Shown here piece after piece: positions 15,809-23,908 of a stretch of DNA of 64,000 nt. The DNA is taken from NCBI RefSeq assembly GCF_027923585.1, contig NZ_BRPL01000002.1, positions 186,001 through 250,000 of the forward strand. The letters run 5' to 3'. Source of the stretch: Philodulcilactobacillus myokonensis (GTDB lineage Bacteria > Bacillota > Bacilli > Lactobacillales > Lactobacillaceae). The number at the start of each line of letters is the position of its first letter. Within the stretch, counting starts at the first letter, position 1. Under the pieces are notes generated by a model. It made no database searches. It saw only the letters and a program-made list of their open reading frames with translations, and was not told the DNA's origin. The position numbers and the translations under genes are program-made.

Positions 15809-17183
15809 TTTAAATCAAATTGATCAAAAATACCAATACGGTTTTAAGGATAAAATTAAACCGGTTTATACAACCGGTGCGGGATTAAATGAAAATGTGG
15901 TCAGAAAGATTTCTGCTGAGAAGCATGAACCCCAATGGATGTTAGCAATCCGGTTGCGCGCTTTTCATATTTATCAGCGGATGCCGATGCCTAATTTTGG
16001 ACCGGATTTATCACATTTGAATTTAAACAAGATTCATTATTTCCAGCGTGATAGTGATCACGTTTCGAGAAGCTGGGATGATGTCCCAGATACGATCAAG
16101 AATACCTTTCAAAAAATTGGCGTTCCACAAGCTGAACGAAAGTATTTAGCCGGAGCTGAAGCTCAATATGAATCGGAAGCTGTCTACACCAATTTAAAAA
16201 GTGATTTGAAAAAAATGGGCATCATTTTTATGGATACCGATAGTGCCTTAAAAAAACATCCCGATTTAGTAAAACAGTATTTTGGTAAATTAGTTGGGGC
16301 GGCAACGAATAAGTTTACCGCTTTAAATACGGCTGTCTGGTCTGGCGGCACGTTTATCTACGTTCCGAAGGGCGTTCACGCGACCGTTCCATTACAGAGC
16401 TTCTTTCGAATTAACGCCGGTAATACCGGCCAATTTGAGCGGACGTTAATTATCGTTGATGAAGGCGCTAGCATCAATTACGTGGAAGGCTGTACCGCAC
16501 CAACGTATTCTGAAGACAGTCTTCATGCGGCCGTGGTTGAAGTTTTCGTTAAGAAGGATGCCTTCTGCCGTTATACGACGATTCAAAATTGGTCCCACAA
16601 TGTTTATAGTTTAGAGACCAAACGGGCGGTCGCTGACGCCCATGCCCGGATGGAATGGATCGATGGTAACTTAGGCTCTAAAATTACGATGAAGTATCCC
16701 AGTGTCGATTTGAACGGTCCCTATGCATCCGGTTCGATGCTATCGATTGCGTTTGCCAAGCACGGTGTCTATCAAGATACCGGTGCCATTATGCGCCACC
16801 ATGCACCGTATACTTCATCGAACGTCATTTCTAAATCCATTTGTAAGGATGGGGGTGTCTGCAACTACCGGGGAAAGGAAAAAATTGAACCGAATAGCAA
16901 ACACTCTAAATCACACGTTGAATGTGACACCATTATTATGGATGATCAATCAACGACGGATACGATTCCGGCTAACATTGTCAGAAATGGTGATAGCACG
17001 ATGGAACATGAAGCCCGGGTCTCTAAGATTTCAGAAAACGACTTGTATTATTTAATGAGCCGTGGTTTATCCGAAAAACAAGCAACTAAAATGATTATCA
17101 TGGGATTTATCGAACCATTTTCAAAACAACTACCGATGGAATACGCCGTTGAATTAAACAAACTAATTGATCTTCAAATGTAA
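15798..17183 (+). CDS. sufB: Fe-S cluster assembly protein SufB
   Basis: 461 residues from the ATG at 15798, preceded by GGGAGG and overlapping sufU by 11 nt (ATGAAAACTGA). Core scaffold protein on which the cluster forms. Family segments include WSGGTFIYVPKGV, YVEGCTAPTY, the CRYTTIQNWS region, and ESKSHVECD-like KSHVECDTI towards the C-terminus. It is the best conserved SUF protein and matches family length. A flavodoxin gene follows 16 nt later. Confidence 0.96.
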   Translation: MKTDLNQIDQKYQYGFKDKIKPVYTTGAGLNENVVRKISAEKHEPQWMLAIRLRAFHIYQRMPMPNFGPDLSHLNLNKIHYFQRDSDHVSRSWDDVPDTIKNTFQKIGVPQAERKYLAGAEAQYESEAVYTNLKSDLKKMGIIFMDTDSALKKHPDLVKQYFGKLVGAATNKFTALNTAVWSGGTFIYVPKGVHATVPLQSFFRINAGNTGQFERTLIIVDEGASINYVEGCTAPTYSEDSLHAAVVEVFVKKDAFCRYTTIQNWSHNVYSLETKRAVADAHARMEWIDGNLGSKITMKYPSVDLNGPYASGSMLSIAFAKHGVYQDTGAIMRHHAPYTSSNVISKSICKDGGVCNYRGKEKIEPNSKHSKSHVECDTIIMDDQSTTDTIPANIVRNGDSTMEHEARVSKISENDLYYLMSRGLSEKQATKMIIMGFIEPFSKQLPMEYAVELNKLIDLQM

Positions 17184-17199
17184 AACGGGGGACTAAAAA

Positions 17200-17655
17200 A
17201 TGAATGCACAAGTTGTATTTGCAACCGTAACCGGTAATAATGAAAAAATTGCCGATATAATATGTAGGAAACTTAAAAAATTAGGCGTTAACGTGAAAGA
17301 AATTGAAATGTTTCAAGCCGATGCAGACGAGTTTCAGCATGCAGATATTGGGGTGATTTGCTCCTATACCGACGAAGGCTATTTACCCGATGAAGGTGCC
17401 GATTTCTGTGATGATTTAGAACGGCTTGATTTATCCGGATTAGTTTTTGGGGTTGCTGGTTCCGGGGATCCCGTTTACCGTGAACACTACAATTCAGTTG
17501 TTGACGATTTATCTGAAATGCTTAACCACGCTCATGCTACTCAGGGTTCCGATAACGTTAAAATTAAATTGACACCTAACCACCAAGACGCGGAAACTTT
17601 GAATCAATTTGCTAGTCAATTAGTCAAAGTTGCCAATAAAATCAAGCAAAATTAA
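17200..17655 (+). CDS. Flavodoxin
   Basis: 151 residues, with ACGGGGG before the ATG. FMN phosphate-binding loop TVTGNNEK at 9-16, then the SYTDEGYLPD and AGSGDPVYREHY loops that stack around the flavin: a short-chain-type flavodoxin. It carries low-potential electrons in the cytosol. It is the last gene of the nrdG-suf operon. Flavodoxin is the established electron donor for NrdG activation in E. coli, and cluster assembly also needs reductant, so its position fits both. Terminator follows. Confidence 0.88.
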   Translation: MNAQVVFATVTGNNEKIADIICRKLKKLGVNVKEIEMFQADADEFQHADIGVICSYTDEGYLPDEGADFCDDLERLDLSGLVFGVAGSGDPVYREHYNSVVDDLSEMLNHAHATQGSDNVKIKLTPNHQDAETLNQFASQLVKVANKIKQN

Positions 17656-17677
17656 AGCATTTATAAAAAATAAAGTT

Positions 17678-17716
17678 AAAAATGGACTTAAATTGGAAAA
17701 TTTAAGCCCATTTTTG
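17678..17716 (+). terminator. Terminator of the nrdG-suf-flavodoxin operon
   Basis: Long stem AAAAATGGaCTTAAATT / AATTTAAGcCCATTTTT with one mismatch and a T-run within the 3' arm. Confidence 0.85.
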
Positions 17717-17928
17717 ATAATATTCGATGTTGATGTCATGCTGTTTAACGACACATTTTTTCATGAATGTTACATATATAACATATTCCCCGATTTATTT
17801 AATATTCTGGTTATGGCTGTGTAATTTCTATCGTGTAGTATACAAACTGTTGATTGATAAGAAGTCAACAAATATCTGAGAAAATCGTTTTGAAACACGT
17901 ATGAATTTAACAGGAGGCTATTTTTAAT

Positions 17929-18528
17929 ATGTCATTAAGTCATCGAATTAAAAAAATGTTAATTACTACTACTGCTATGGCCGGAATTTTAGTAGCCGGC
18001 GCTGGTGCAGCTAGTGCTGCTACAGTTTCTGTTCACTCCGGTGATACTTTATCAAGTATCTCTAGACAAAATAACGTTTCATTATCTTCATTAGAACAAG
18101 TTAACAACTTAAGCAATGATTCTATTTTACAAGTTGGCCAACAATTAACTTTACCTGGCACAACTAATGGTCAAACTGCTTCTGCACAAACTACTCAAAG
18201 TACTAATTACACTGCACAAGCTCAACAACCACAAACACAAACTACTAGCACTCAAACCCAAGCTCAACCACAAACTCAAACACCACAAGCAAATACTGCT
18301 TCTAATAGCGGTGGTTCTGCTTCATCTTGGATTGCATCCCATGAATCTGGTGGTTCATATACCGCTCAAAACGGCCAATACTATGGTAAATACCAATTAG
18401 ATAAGTCATACTTAAATGGTGATTACTCAGCAGCTAACCAAGAAAGAGTTGCTACCCAATACGCTCAATCACGTTACGGTTCATGGAGTAATGCCCAAGC
18501 ATTCTGGCAAAGCCACGGCTGGTGGTAG
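17929..18528 (+). CDS. apf: Aggregation-promoting-factor-like LysM surface protein
   Basis: 199 residues. Signal peptide about 1-31 (AASAA cleavage region), a single LysM domain at about 32-76 that binds peptidoglycan, a Gln/Thr/Ala/Pro-rich linker (80-130), and a C-terminal domain at about 137-199 (ASSWIASHESGGSY, YYGKYQLD, QYAQSRYGSW, ending in GWW). The C-terminus is characteristic of Apf proteins of lactobacilli, which shape the cell surface and sometimes aggregation; its fold is lysozyme-like. AGGAGG precedes the ATG and a strong terminator follows. About 200 nt of leader precede it, without a clear promoter motif that I can defend. Confidence 0.9.
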   Translation: MSLSHRIKKMLITTTAMAGILVAGAGAASAATVSVHSGDTLSSISRQNNVSLSSLEQVNNLSNDSILQVGQQLTLPGTTNGQTASAQTTQSTNYTAQAQQPQTQTTSTQTQAQPQTQTPQANTASNSGGSASSWIASHESGGSYTAQNGQYYGKYQLDKSYLNGDYSAANQERVATQYAQSRYGSWSNAQAFWQSHGWW

Positions 18529-18576
18529 AATCCAGTTATTCATTTATGAATAATAATTAAATCTCAATATACAATT

Positions 18577-18616
18577 AAAGCTCCCTAAGGCATTAAATGC
18601 TTTAGGGAGCTTTTTT
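18577..18616 (+). terminator. Terminator after apf
   Basis: Stem AAAGCTCCCTAA / TTAGGGAGCTTT with a short loop and seven T. Confidence 0.9.
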
Positions 18617-18646
18617 ATATGAATTAGTAACGATATTATTTGTATG

Positions 18647-18675
18647 TTACAATTTTAGTTATTGTGCATTATAAA
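18647..18675 (+). promoter_or_regulatory. Promoter of prsA
   Basis: TTACAA (18647-18652), 17-nt spacer, TATAAA (18670-18675). Transcription would begin near 18682, right at GAAAGGG, so the leader is very short. Confidence 0.6.
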
Positions 18676-18697
18676 TTATTGAAAGGGATGTTGATTT

Positions 18698-19609
18698 ATT
18701 AATAAAAAATGGTTAACGGGAATTTCCGTAGCTTTAATGGGTGTATCTTTAGCAGCATGTGGATCTAATAAGCCCATTGCAACTACCAATGGAGGTAAAA
18801 TAACCCAAAGTGAGTATTATAGTAAAGTTAATAAATCGTCTGCAGGAAAACAAATATTGCAACAAATGATTTTAAATAAAGTTTTAAATAAGGAATATGG
18901 CAATAAAGTTACATCTGCAGATATTAATACTAAGTATAATCAATATAAAGCTCAATATGGTGGTTCAGAATCCACATTAAATATGGCATTGCAACAAAGT
19001 GGCATGACGAAGGAATCATTAAAGAGTGAAATTAAATCTCAATTGCTTATTCAAGCTGCTGTGAAAGATAATTTGGATTATACAACCAATGATTTAAAAA
19101 ACCAGTTCAAATCATATCAACCTAAAGTTACAGTTGGTGAAATTTTAGTTACTAATAAACAAGATGCTAATAAAGTTATTAATAAATTAAAATCTGGGGC
19201 TAAATTTTCTGATTTAGCTAAACAGTATTCTAAAGATGTTTCAAATAAAAATGATGGCGGGAAATTAGCTCCATTTGATAATACTAATACTGATATGGAT
19301 CAATCTTTTGTAAAAGCTGCTTATACATTATCTAATAGCAAATATACTGAAAAACCAGTAAAAACAAAAGCTGGGTATCAAGTTATTAAAATGATTAATC
19401 ACCCTAAAAAGGGTAAATATGAAGATCATATTAATGATTTAAAGGATCAAATTGCTAATAATGTTGTAAATACAGCTTCTAGTAATCCGGAAAGTAGCGC
19501 TAAAATCAAGAAAATCATTTCTAAAGTTCTAAAGCGCGGTGGAGTAGAAATTGAAGATAAGAATTTTCAAAATGTCTTATCTGGTTATTTAACGAATAGT
19601 ACTAAATAA
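18698..19609 (+). CDS. prsA: Foldase lipoprotein PrsA, probable AUU start
   Basis: 303 residues if initiated at ATT 18698. Extracytoplasmic peptidyl-prolyl isomerase that helps exported proteins fold. Read from the ATT, the N-terminus is NKKWLTGISVALMGVSLAAC: a normal lipoprotein signal with lipobox LAAC and lipidated Cys21. The first ATG (18737) would give only seven residues before this Cys, too short for export. The frame has TGA at 18692 and no ATG, GTG or TTG between it and the ATT; GAAAGGG lies 10 nt before. A parvulin domain lies at about 145-235 (VGEILV, FSDLAKQYSKD, GGKLAPF, AGYQVIKM). Confidence 0.85.
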   Translation: MNKKWLTGISVALMGVSLAACGSNKPIATTNGGKITQSEYYSKVNKSSAGKQILQQMILNKVLNKEYGNKVTSADINTKYNQYKAQYGGSESTLNMALQQSGMTKESLKSEIKSQLLIQAAVKDNLDYTTNDLKNQFKSYQPKVTVGEILVTNKQDANKVINKLKSGAKFSDLAKQYSKDVSNKNDGGKLAPFDNTNTDMDQSFVKAAYTLSNSKYTEKPVKTKAGYQVIKMINHPKKGKYEDHINDLKDQIANNVVNTASSNPESSAKIKKIISKVLKRGGVEIEDKNFQNVLSGYLTNSTK

Positions 19610-19685
19610 TTTTAATGCCTTTTATAAATCAAAAAATTATATTACCGTTCTAAAATATTTATTAGTTTAGAGGATATGATCAGCT

Positions 19686-20117
19686 ATTTTCGTAATATTA
19701 TCATTATTATCATTACTATTTTTAATTGCTTTTATCATTATTATTACTAATTACTTTAAATTTATTTTAAAATTAAAAGAAAAACAAAAGGAATCTAAAC
19801 TGAATAATAAAAGAAAAATTTTAAAATATATATTAATTATGATGTTTTTTCTGGGTATTTTTTTGGGTTTATTAATAAATTATTTGATTTTAGTTCAAAA
19901 TTATTCTTTAGTTGTTATTAATATATTATTGTTATTTATTTTATTAACATTTTTGATCTTTTTTAAATTTATATTTATTTATATAAATAAATTTGATGAC
20001 CAATATAAAACTGATAAATCGTTATATATGAAAAAAATATTAAAGTATTCTTTAATTCTTATTATTTTAGTATTTTTAATATTTAATTGCTTAATTTTAA
20101 TGATGAAATTAGTTTAA
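19686..20117 (+). CDS. Four-helix membrane protein, start uncertain (ATT?)
   Basis: The frame is open from a TGA at 19677. Canonical starts appear only at 19839, but the codons before it encode a clear additional membrane helix (AIFVILSLLSLLFLIAF) and a Lys-rich loop, so the gene begins upstream. ATT at 19686, 11 nt after AGAGGA, is the best candidate; an ATG at 19676 is out of frame by one base. From the ATT: 143 residues, four hydrophobic helices, two Lys-rich loops. It is extremely AT-rich. I recognise no family. It follows prsA without a terminator between. Confidence 0.5.
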   Translation: MFVILSLLSLLFLIAFIIIITNYFKFILKLKEKQKESKLNNKRKILKYILIMMFFLGIFLGLLINYLILVQNYSLVVINILLLFILLTFLIFFKFIFIYINKFDDQYKTDKSLYMKKILKYSLILIILVFLIFNCLILMMKLV

Positions 20118-20153
20118 AATTATGTGTTCTAAAATAGAAATTATAATATTATA

Positions 20154-20190
20154 GAGTCTTGCAATTATTATATTGTAAGGCTTTTTTATA
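20154..20190 (+). terminator. Terminator after the membrane protein at 19686
   Basis: Stem AGTCTTGCAAT / ATTGTAAGGCT with wobble pairs and six T. Confidence 0.65.
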
Positions 20191-20194
20191 TCAA

Positions 20195-20234
20195 AAAGGA
20201 TGTTTCCAATTCATGAATTGAAAACATCCTTTAA
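20195..20234 (-). terminator. Terminator of nrdD
   Basis: Long stem AAAGGATGTTT...AAACATCCTTT enclosing a second palindrome (CCAATTCATGAATTG); on the minus strand it ends in a T run, just after nrdD. Confidence 0.8.
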
Positions 20235-20243
20235 TCATCTAAT

Positions 20244-22445
20244 CTATACCCTTTGTGTATCGGATTGACGTTTCCGTTCAAAATTAGCAACGTTTGAAAT
20301 CATACCCGTCGACATGTTCTTCTTTCTTGAAGCAATTTCTAAGTGACGACCGTGAACCATCGGACGTGCTTGTGGATTACCGAGGTATCCACAAACCCGT
20401 TTAACAACGTCACAATATTTTGGATCATGATTACCACACTGCGGGCAGACAAAACCTAGTTTGGTTGCTTTAAATTCACCTTTGAAACCACATTTGAAGC
20501 ACTGATCAATTGAGGTATTGGTTCCAAGATAGCCAACGTGATCGTAGGCCCAATCCCAAACGGCTTCCAATGCCTTTGGATTTTGTTTCAAATTCGGGTA
20601 TTCACAGTAATGGATAAAGCCGGCACTGGCATAGTGTGGATATGCCTCTTCAAATTCAAGTTTTTGAAATGGAGAAGGCTTTTTTCTGACGTCGTAATGG
20701 AAACTATTGGTATAGTATTCTTTATCGGTAATATCTTTAACTTTACCAAATTTCTTAATATCATCTTGGCAGAAAGTATCGGTTAGGGATTCAGCGGGTG
20801 TGGAATATAAACTATAGTGATAACCACTTTCCTTACACCATTTTTGGCAGAATTCATTCATTCGTTTAACGATCGAAACGGTGAAAGCGTGGGCCTTAGG
20901 ATTATGTTCCCAATTAGGACCATAAAAGGTAGTGCCGACTTCGTACAGACCAATGTAGCCTAATGAAACGGTGGCTCGTTCGTGGTTAAATAGTTGGTCG
21001 ACAGAATCATTTGGCTTTAAGCGTTTGCCGAATGCGCCGTATTCATATAATAATGGAGCCATTTCCGGCTTGGCCTGCTTCGTTCTTTCAATTCGGTAAG
21101 CTAATGCCCGGTGACAAGTGCCCATTCGTTCGTCAAAAATTTGCCAGAATAATTTTTGATTGCCGTGGGCTAAGAGGGCAATCCGTGGCAAATTAACGGT
21201 AACAACCCCTAGGTTTAAACGACCATCGTTAATAGCCTTGCCATCCTTGTTGACCCATTTAGGTAGAAATGAACGGCAGCCCATGGGGGTCTTGAAATCA
21301 CCGGTAATTTCCTTGATTTTATCGTACATCAAAATATCAGGATACATTCGATGGGCTGAACATTTAATGGCCAATTGTTTAACGTCATAATTCGGGTCGC
21401 TTGGGTTTAGATTCAATCCCCGTTTAATCGTGAAGGTTAACTTAGGGAAAATGGCAGTCCGGTGTTCTTTACCTAGTCCCTTAATTCTGATTTTTAGCAT
21501 ATCCTTTTGGATTTCTTTTTCAAACCAATTGGTACCTAAACCAAAATTAACGGTTGTAAATGGGGTTTGACCCTGTGAAGAATATAGCGTATTGATTTCA
21601 TATTCTAATGACTGCATCGCATCGTAAATATCCTTTTTAGTTTCAGATTTAGCGTAGTCATGCTGCTTATCTTTAGGAACCCATTTTTGAGCCCGCTTTA
21701 AATGCTTTTGATAGTTTAATTTGGCGAATGGAGCGAGAACTTGATCGGCTCGGTTAAATGACAATCCACCATACTGCAAAGATGCAACATTGGCAATGAT
21801 TTGTGCCACTTGAGCGACCGCCACGTTGATTGATTTGGGCGGTTCCACTTGTGCATTCCCAATTTTAAAACCATGGTTCAACATGTTCTTGAAATCAATC
21901 AAAGAACAATTGGTTTCGGGCATTGCTGGTGAATAATCCAGATCGTGCCAGTGAATGTCACCACGTAAATGGGCTTTCGCAACGATGTCAGGTAGCATTT
22001 GAAGACCAATTGCACGGCATGCAGCCCCGGCCTGTAAATCCCGTTGGGTGTTGAAGACTTTACTGTTCTTATTAGCATTTTCATGAACAACCCTTGGATC
22101 ATGATTAAATAATTTGGCAATTCGGTACGGAACACTAGCCGATTTTTTGAAACTTGCTTGCTCATCTTGGAAGTGTTGTTCGTATGCTTTGGCATCGTTT
22201 GTTAAATGATGAGCTTTAAAAAATTGATGAAAAGCCGTTCTAATTTTAGTTGTTGGAATGAGCTTTTTATTTTGAAAATTTTTAAATAACTGCCATTTGA
22301 ATTCAGTTTGTAGATCGCTAGGGACGTTTAGTCGATTTAAAACAAAATCGATTTTGTATTGGTAAAAATTAGTATAATCTCCACCACGTTTGACAATTTT
22401 TCCCTTCAATAATTGATTCAAATTAACACTGTTAGCAGTTGCCAT
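20244..22445 (-). CDS. nrdD: Anaerobic ribonucleoside-triphosphate reductase
   Basis: 733 residues from the ATG at 22445; an in-frame ATG at 22466 lacks a ribosome site, while AAAGGA precedes 22445. Class III enzyme that makes deoxyribonucleotides without oxygen using a glycyl radical. The C-terminus holds the radical glycine in RVCGYLGNPQARP and the structural zinc site of two CxxC pairs (CFKCG and CPQCG). Its activase NrdG is encoded 8 kb away on the other strand. Two NrdR boxes lie just upstream. Confidence 0.95.
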   Translation of the reverse strand: MATANSVNLNQLLKGKIVKRGGDYTNFYQYKIDFVLNRLNVPSDLQTEFKWQLFKNFQNKKLIPTTKIRTAFHQFFKAHHLTNDAKAYEQHFQDEQASFKKSASVPYRIAKLFNHDPRVVHENANKNSKVFNTQRDLQAGAACRAIGLQMLPDIVAKAHLRGDIHWHDLDYSPAMPETNCSLIDFKNMLNHGFKIGNAQVEPPKSINVAVAQVAQIIANVASLQYGGLSFNRADQVLAPFAKLNYQKHLKRAQKWVPKDKQHDYAKSETKKDIYDAMQSLEYEINTLYSSQGQTPFTTVNFGLGTNWFEKEIQKDMLKIRIKGLGKEHRTAIFPKLTFTIKRGLNLNPSDPNYDVKQLAIKCSAHRMYPDILMYDKIKEITGDFKTPMGCRSFLPKWVNKDGKAINDGRLNLGVVTVNLPRIALLAHGNQKLFWQIFDERMGTCHRALAYRIERTKQAKPEMAPLLYEYGAFGKRLKPNDSVDQLFNHERATVSLGYIGLYEVGTTFYGPNWEHNPKAHAFTVSIVKRMNEFCQKWCKESGYHYSLYSTPAESLTDTFCQDDIKKFGKVKDITDKEYYTNSFHYDVRKKPSPFQKLEFEEAYPHYASAGFIHYCEYPNLKQNPKALEAVWDWAYDHVGYLGTNTSIDQCFKCGFKGEFKATKLGFVCPQCGNHDPKYCDVVKRVCGYLGNPQARPMVHGRHLEIASRKKNMSTGMISNVANFERKRQSDTQRV

Positions 22446-22479
22446 TAAAATCGCCGTTCCTTTCATAATTTACTCATGT

Positions 22480-22526
22480 ACACTATATATTGTGCCTAAA
22501 TTTAGAATAGCACATACATATTGTGG
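22480..22526 (-). promoter_or_regulatory. NrdR box pair upstream of nrdD
   Basis: ACACTATATATTGTGC (22480-22495) and CACATACATATTGTGG (22511-22526), exactly 31 nt apart, matching the NrdR consensus acaCwAtATaTwGtgt and its usual spacing. The proximal box ends 35 nt before the nrdD start, so bound NrdR would cover the promoter. Confidence 0.85.
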
Positions 22527-22617
22527 ATTAAAGGGTTGTTTTTTTAATTTTTTTGGGCTAGAATTGAAATTCCATTATCAAATTTGAAGTCAAAAAGAGG
22601 TCAAGATTAAATTAATT

Positions 22618-23836
22618 ATGTTAAAAAGAACGGTTGCTTTTTTTAAAGTTTTAGGTCCAGGTTTAATGGTCATGTTAGCAGATACAGATGCTGGATGTCT
22701 GATTACAGCTGCGCAGTCTGGTGGGATATACAATGATTCTGCCCCAGATTGTGTTAATGCCAATTTTATTTATGGCACAGGAGATGACTGTTCGGCTAGG
22801 CATCGTAACTAAAAAGGGTCATGGCCAATTAATCAGGGAGTATTTTGGAATGGGTTGGGCAATCATCGCTGCGGTTACTTTGTTATTATCCGTTGTGGGC
22901 GCCCAGTTGACAGAATTAATTGAAATTGCTGGGGTTGGCGAATTGTTCGGCATCTCGCGTTGGATTACCATTCCAATTACGGTGATTGCTTTGATTGCCA
23001 TGGGCTTTGTCGGTAGTTACCATCGATTCGAACATATTGGTGAGATTGTTGGTTTATTTGAATTAACATTTATTATTGCACTGGTAATGGTTCATCCTAA
23101 TTTATCCGAAATGGTTCCTAAAATGGGTTCAATCCCGTTTCACAATTCATCTTACATATACTTGGTTGCTGCTAACGTTGGTGCCGTCATCATGCCATGG
23201 ATGATTTTTTACCAACAAGGAGCGGTAATTGATAAAAAATTAAAACCGAAAATGATTCATAAGGAACAATTGGATACAGCGATTGGGACGGTCATTACGC
23301 AGGGAATCATGATTGGATTTATTATTCTATTTGCAGCCACGGTCGGGAAAACCAATTCCCATGCCATATTGAATACGGTTAGTCAATTAGCAACGAGTTT
23401 GTCTCCATTCATCGGAAGCACCAGTGCTAAATTGATGATGGGATTAAGCATATTAGGTGGTTCGTTAGTAGCTGCGTTAGTAATTGCTGTTTCTGGAACC
23501 TGGGGGATGACCGAAGTTTTAAATTGGCACCATAGTTTGAACGAACCTTTAAATCGCAATAGCCTGGGCTTTTATAGTTTATATGCATTGATTTTTATTG
23601 CTGCCGCCATGATGGTTTTAATGAACGTTAATCTTGTTTCACTAGCAATTGGAATTGAAGTAATGAACACTTGGCTTTTGCCAATTGCACTTGGCTTTTT
23701 GATTATTTTAGAGGCTGGGGCACTTCCAGATAGGTACCGAATGCACGGTTGGTATCGCTGGTTAACAACGGGATCATGTTTAATCGTGATTCTTTTTGGA
23801 TTCTATATGTTAGATTCCACTTTAAATTGGTGGTAG
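22618..23836 (+). pseudogene. NRAMP-related metal transporter, frameshifted
   Basis: Two frames together spell one NRAMP-type transporter. The first (from 22618) gives LGPGLMVMLADTDAGCLITA, AQSG and then runs to a stop at 22812. The second, one base on, opens at 22721 with GYTMILPQ and QEMTVRLG and runs in frame to 23836 with about ten membrane helices. Relatives have a few extra residues at the joint (SG-xxx-GY); an 8-nt deletion between short GTG/GTGG repeats would explain the shift. Helix 1 has DTDA where classical NRAMP has DPGN, and helix 6 has MPW instead of MPH, so substrate may differ from Mn/Fe. Ribosome site before 22618 is poor. Probably inactive. Confidence 0.8.
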
Positions 23837-23853
23837 TTAATTAAGACAAAATA

Positions 23854-23884
23854 AAAACTGCATCCAATTTTTGGATGCAGTTTT
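23854..23884. terminator. Bidirectional terminator at 23.87 kb
   Basis: Perfect stem AAAACTGCATCCAA / TTGGATGCAGTTTT between convergent genes, with A and T runs on both sides. Confidence 0.9.
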
Positions 23885-23908
23885 AATGATTTAATTTTAA
23901 TTTAAATT

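Noticed and set aside
16723-17055. 110-codon frame inside sufB
   Set aside because: Alternative frame of a strongly conserved gene; no ribosome site or family.
17630-17824. 64-codon frame after the flavodoxin
   Set aside because: It runs through the flavodoxin terminator and starts inside the flavodoxin gene.
17760-17830. WalR box before apf
   Set aside because: Tested the TGTWAH-N5-TGTWAH pattern; TGTAAT occurs but its partner is at the wrong spacing (8 nt).
22466-22466. Longer nrdD start at 22466
   Set aside because: No ribosome site before it, and AAAGGA fits the ATG at 22445.
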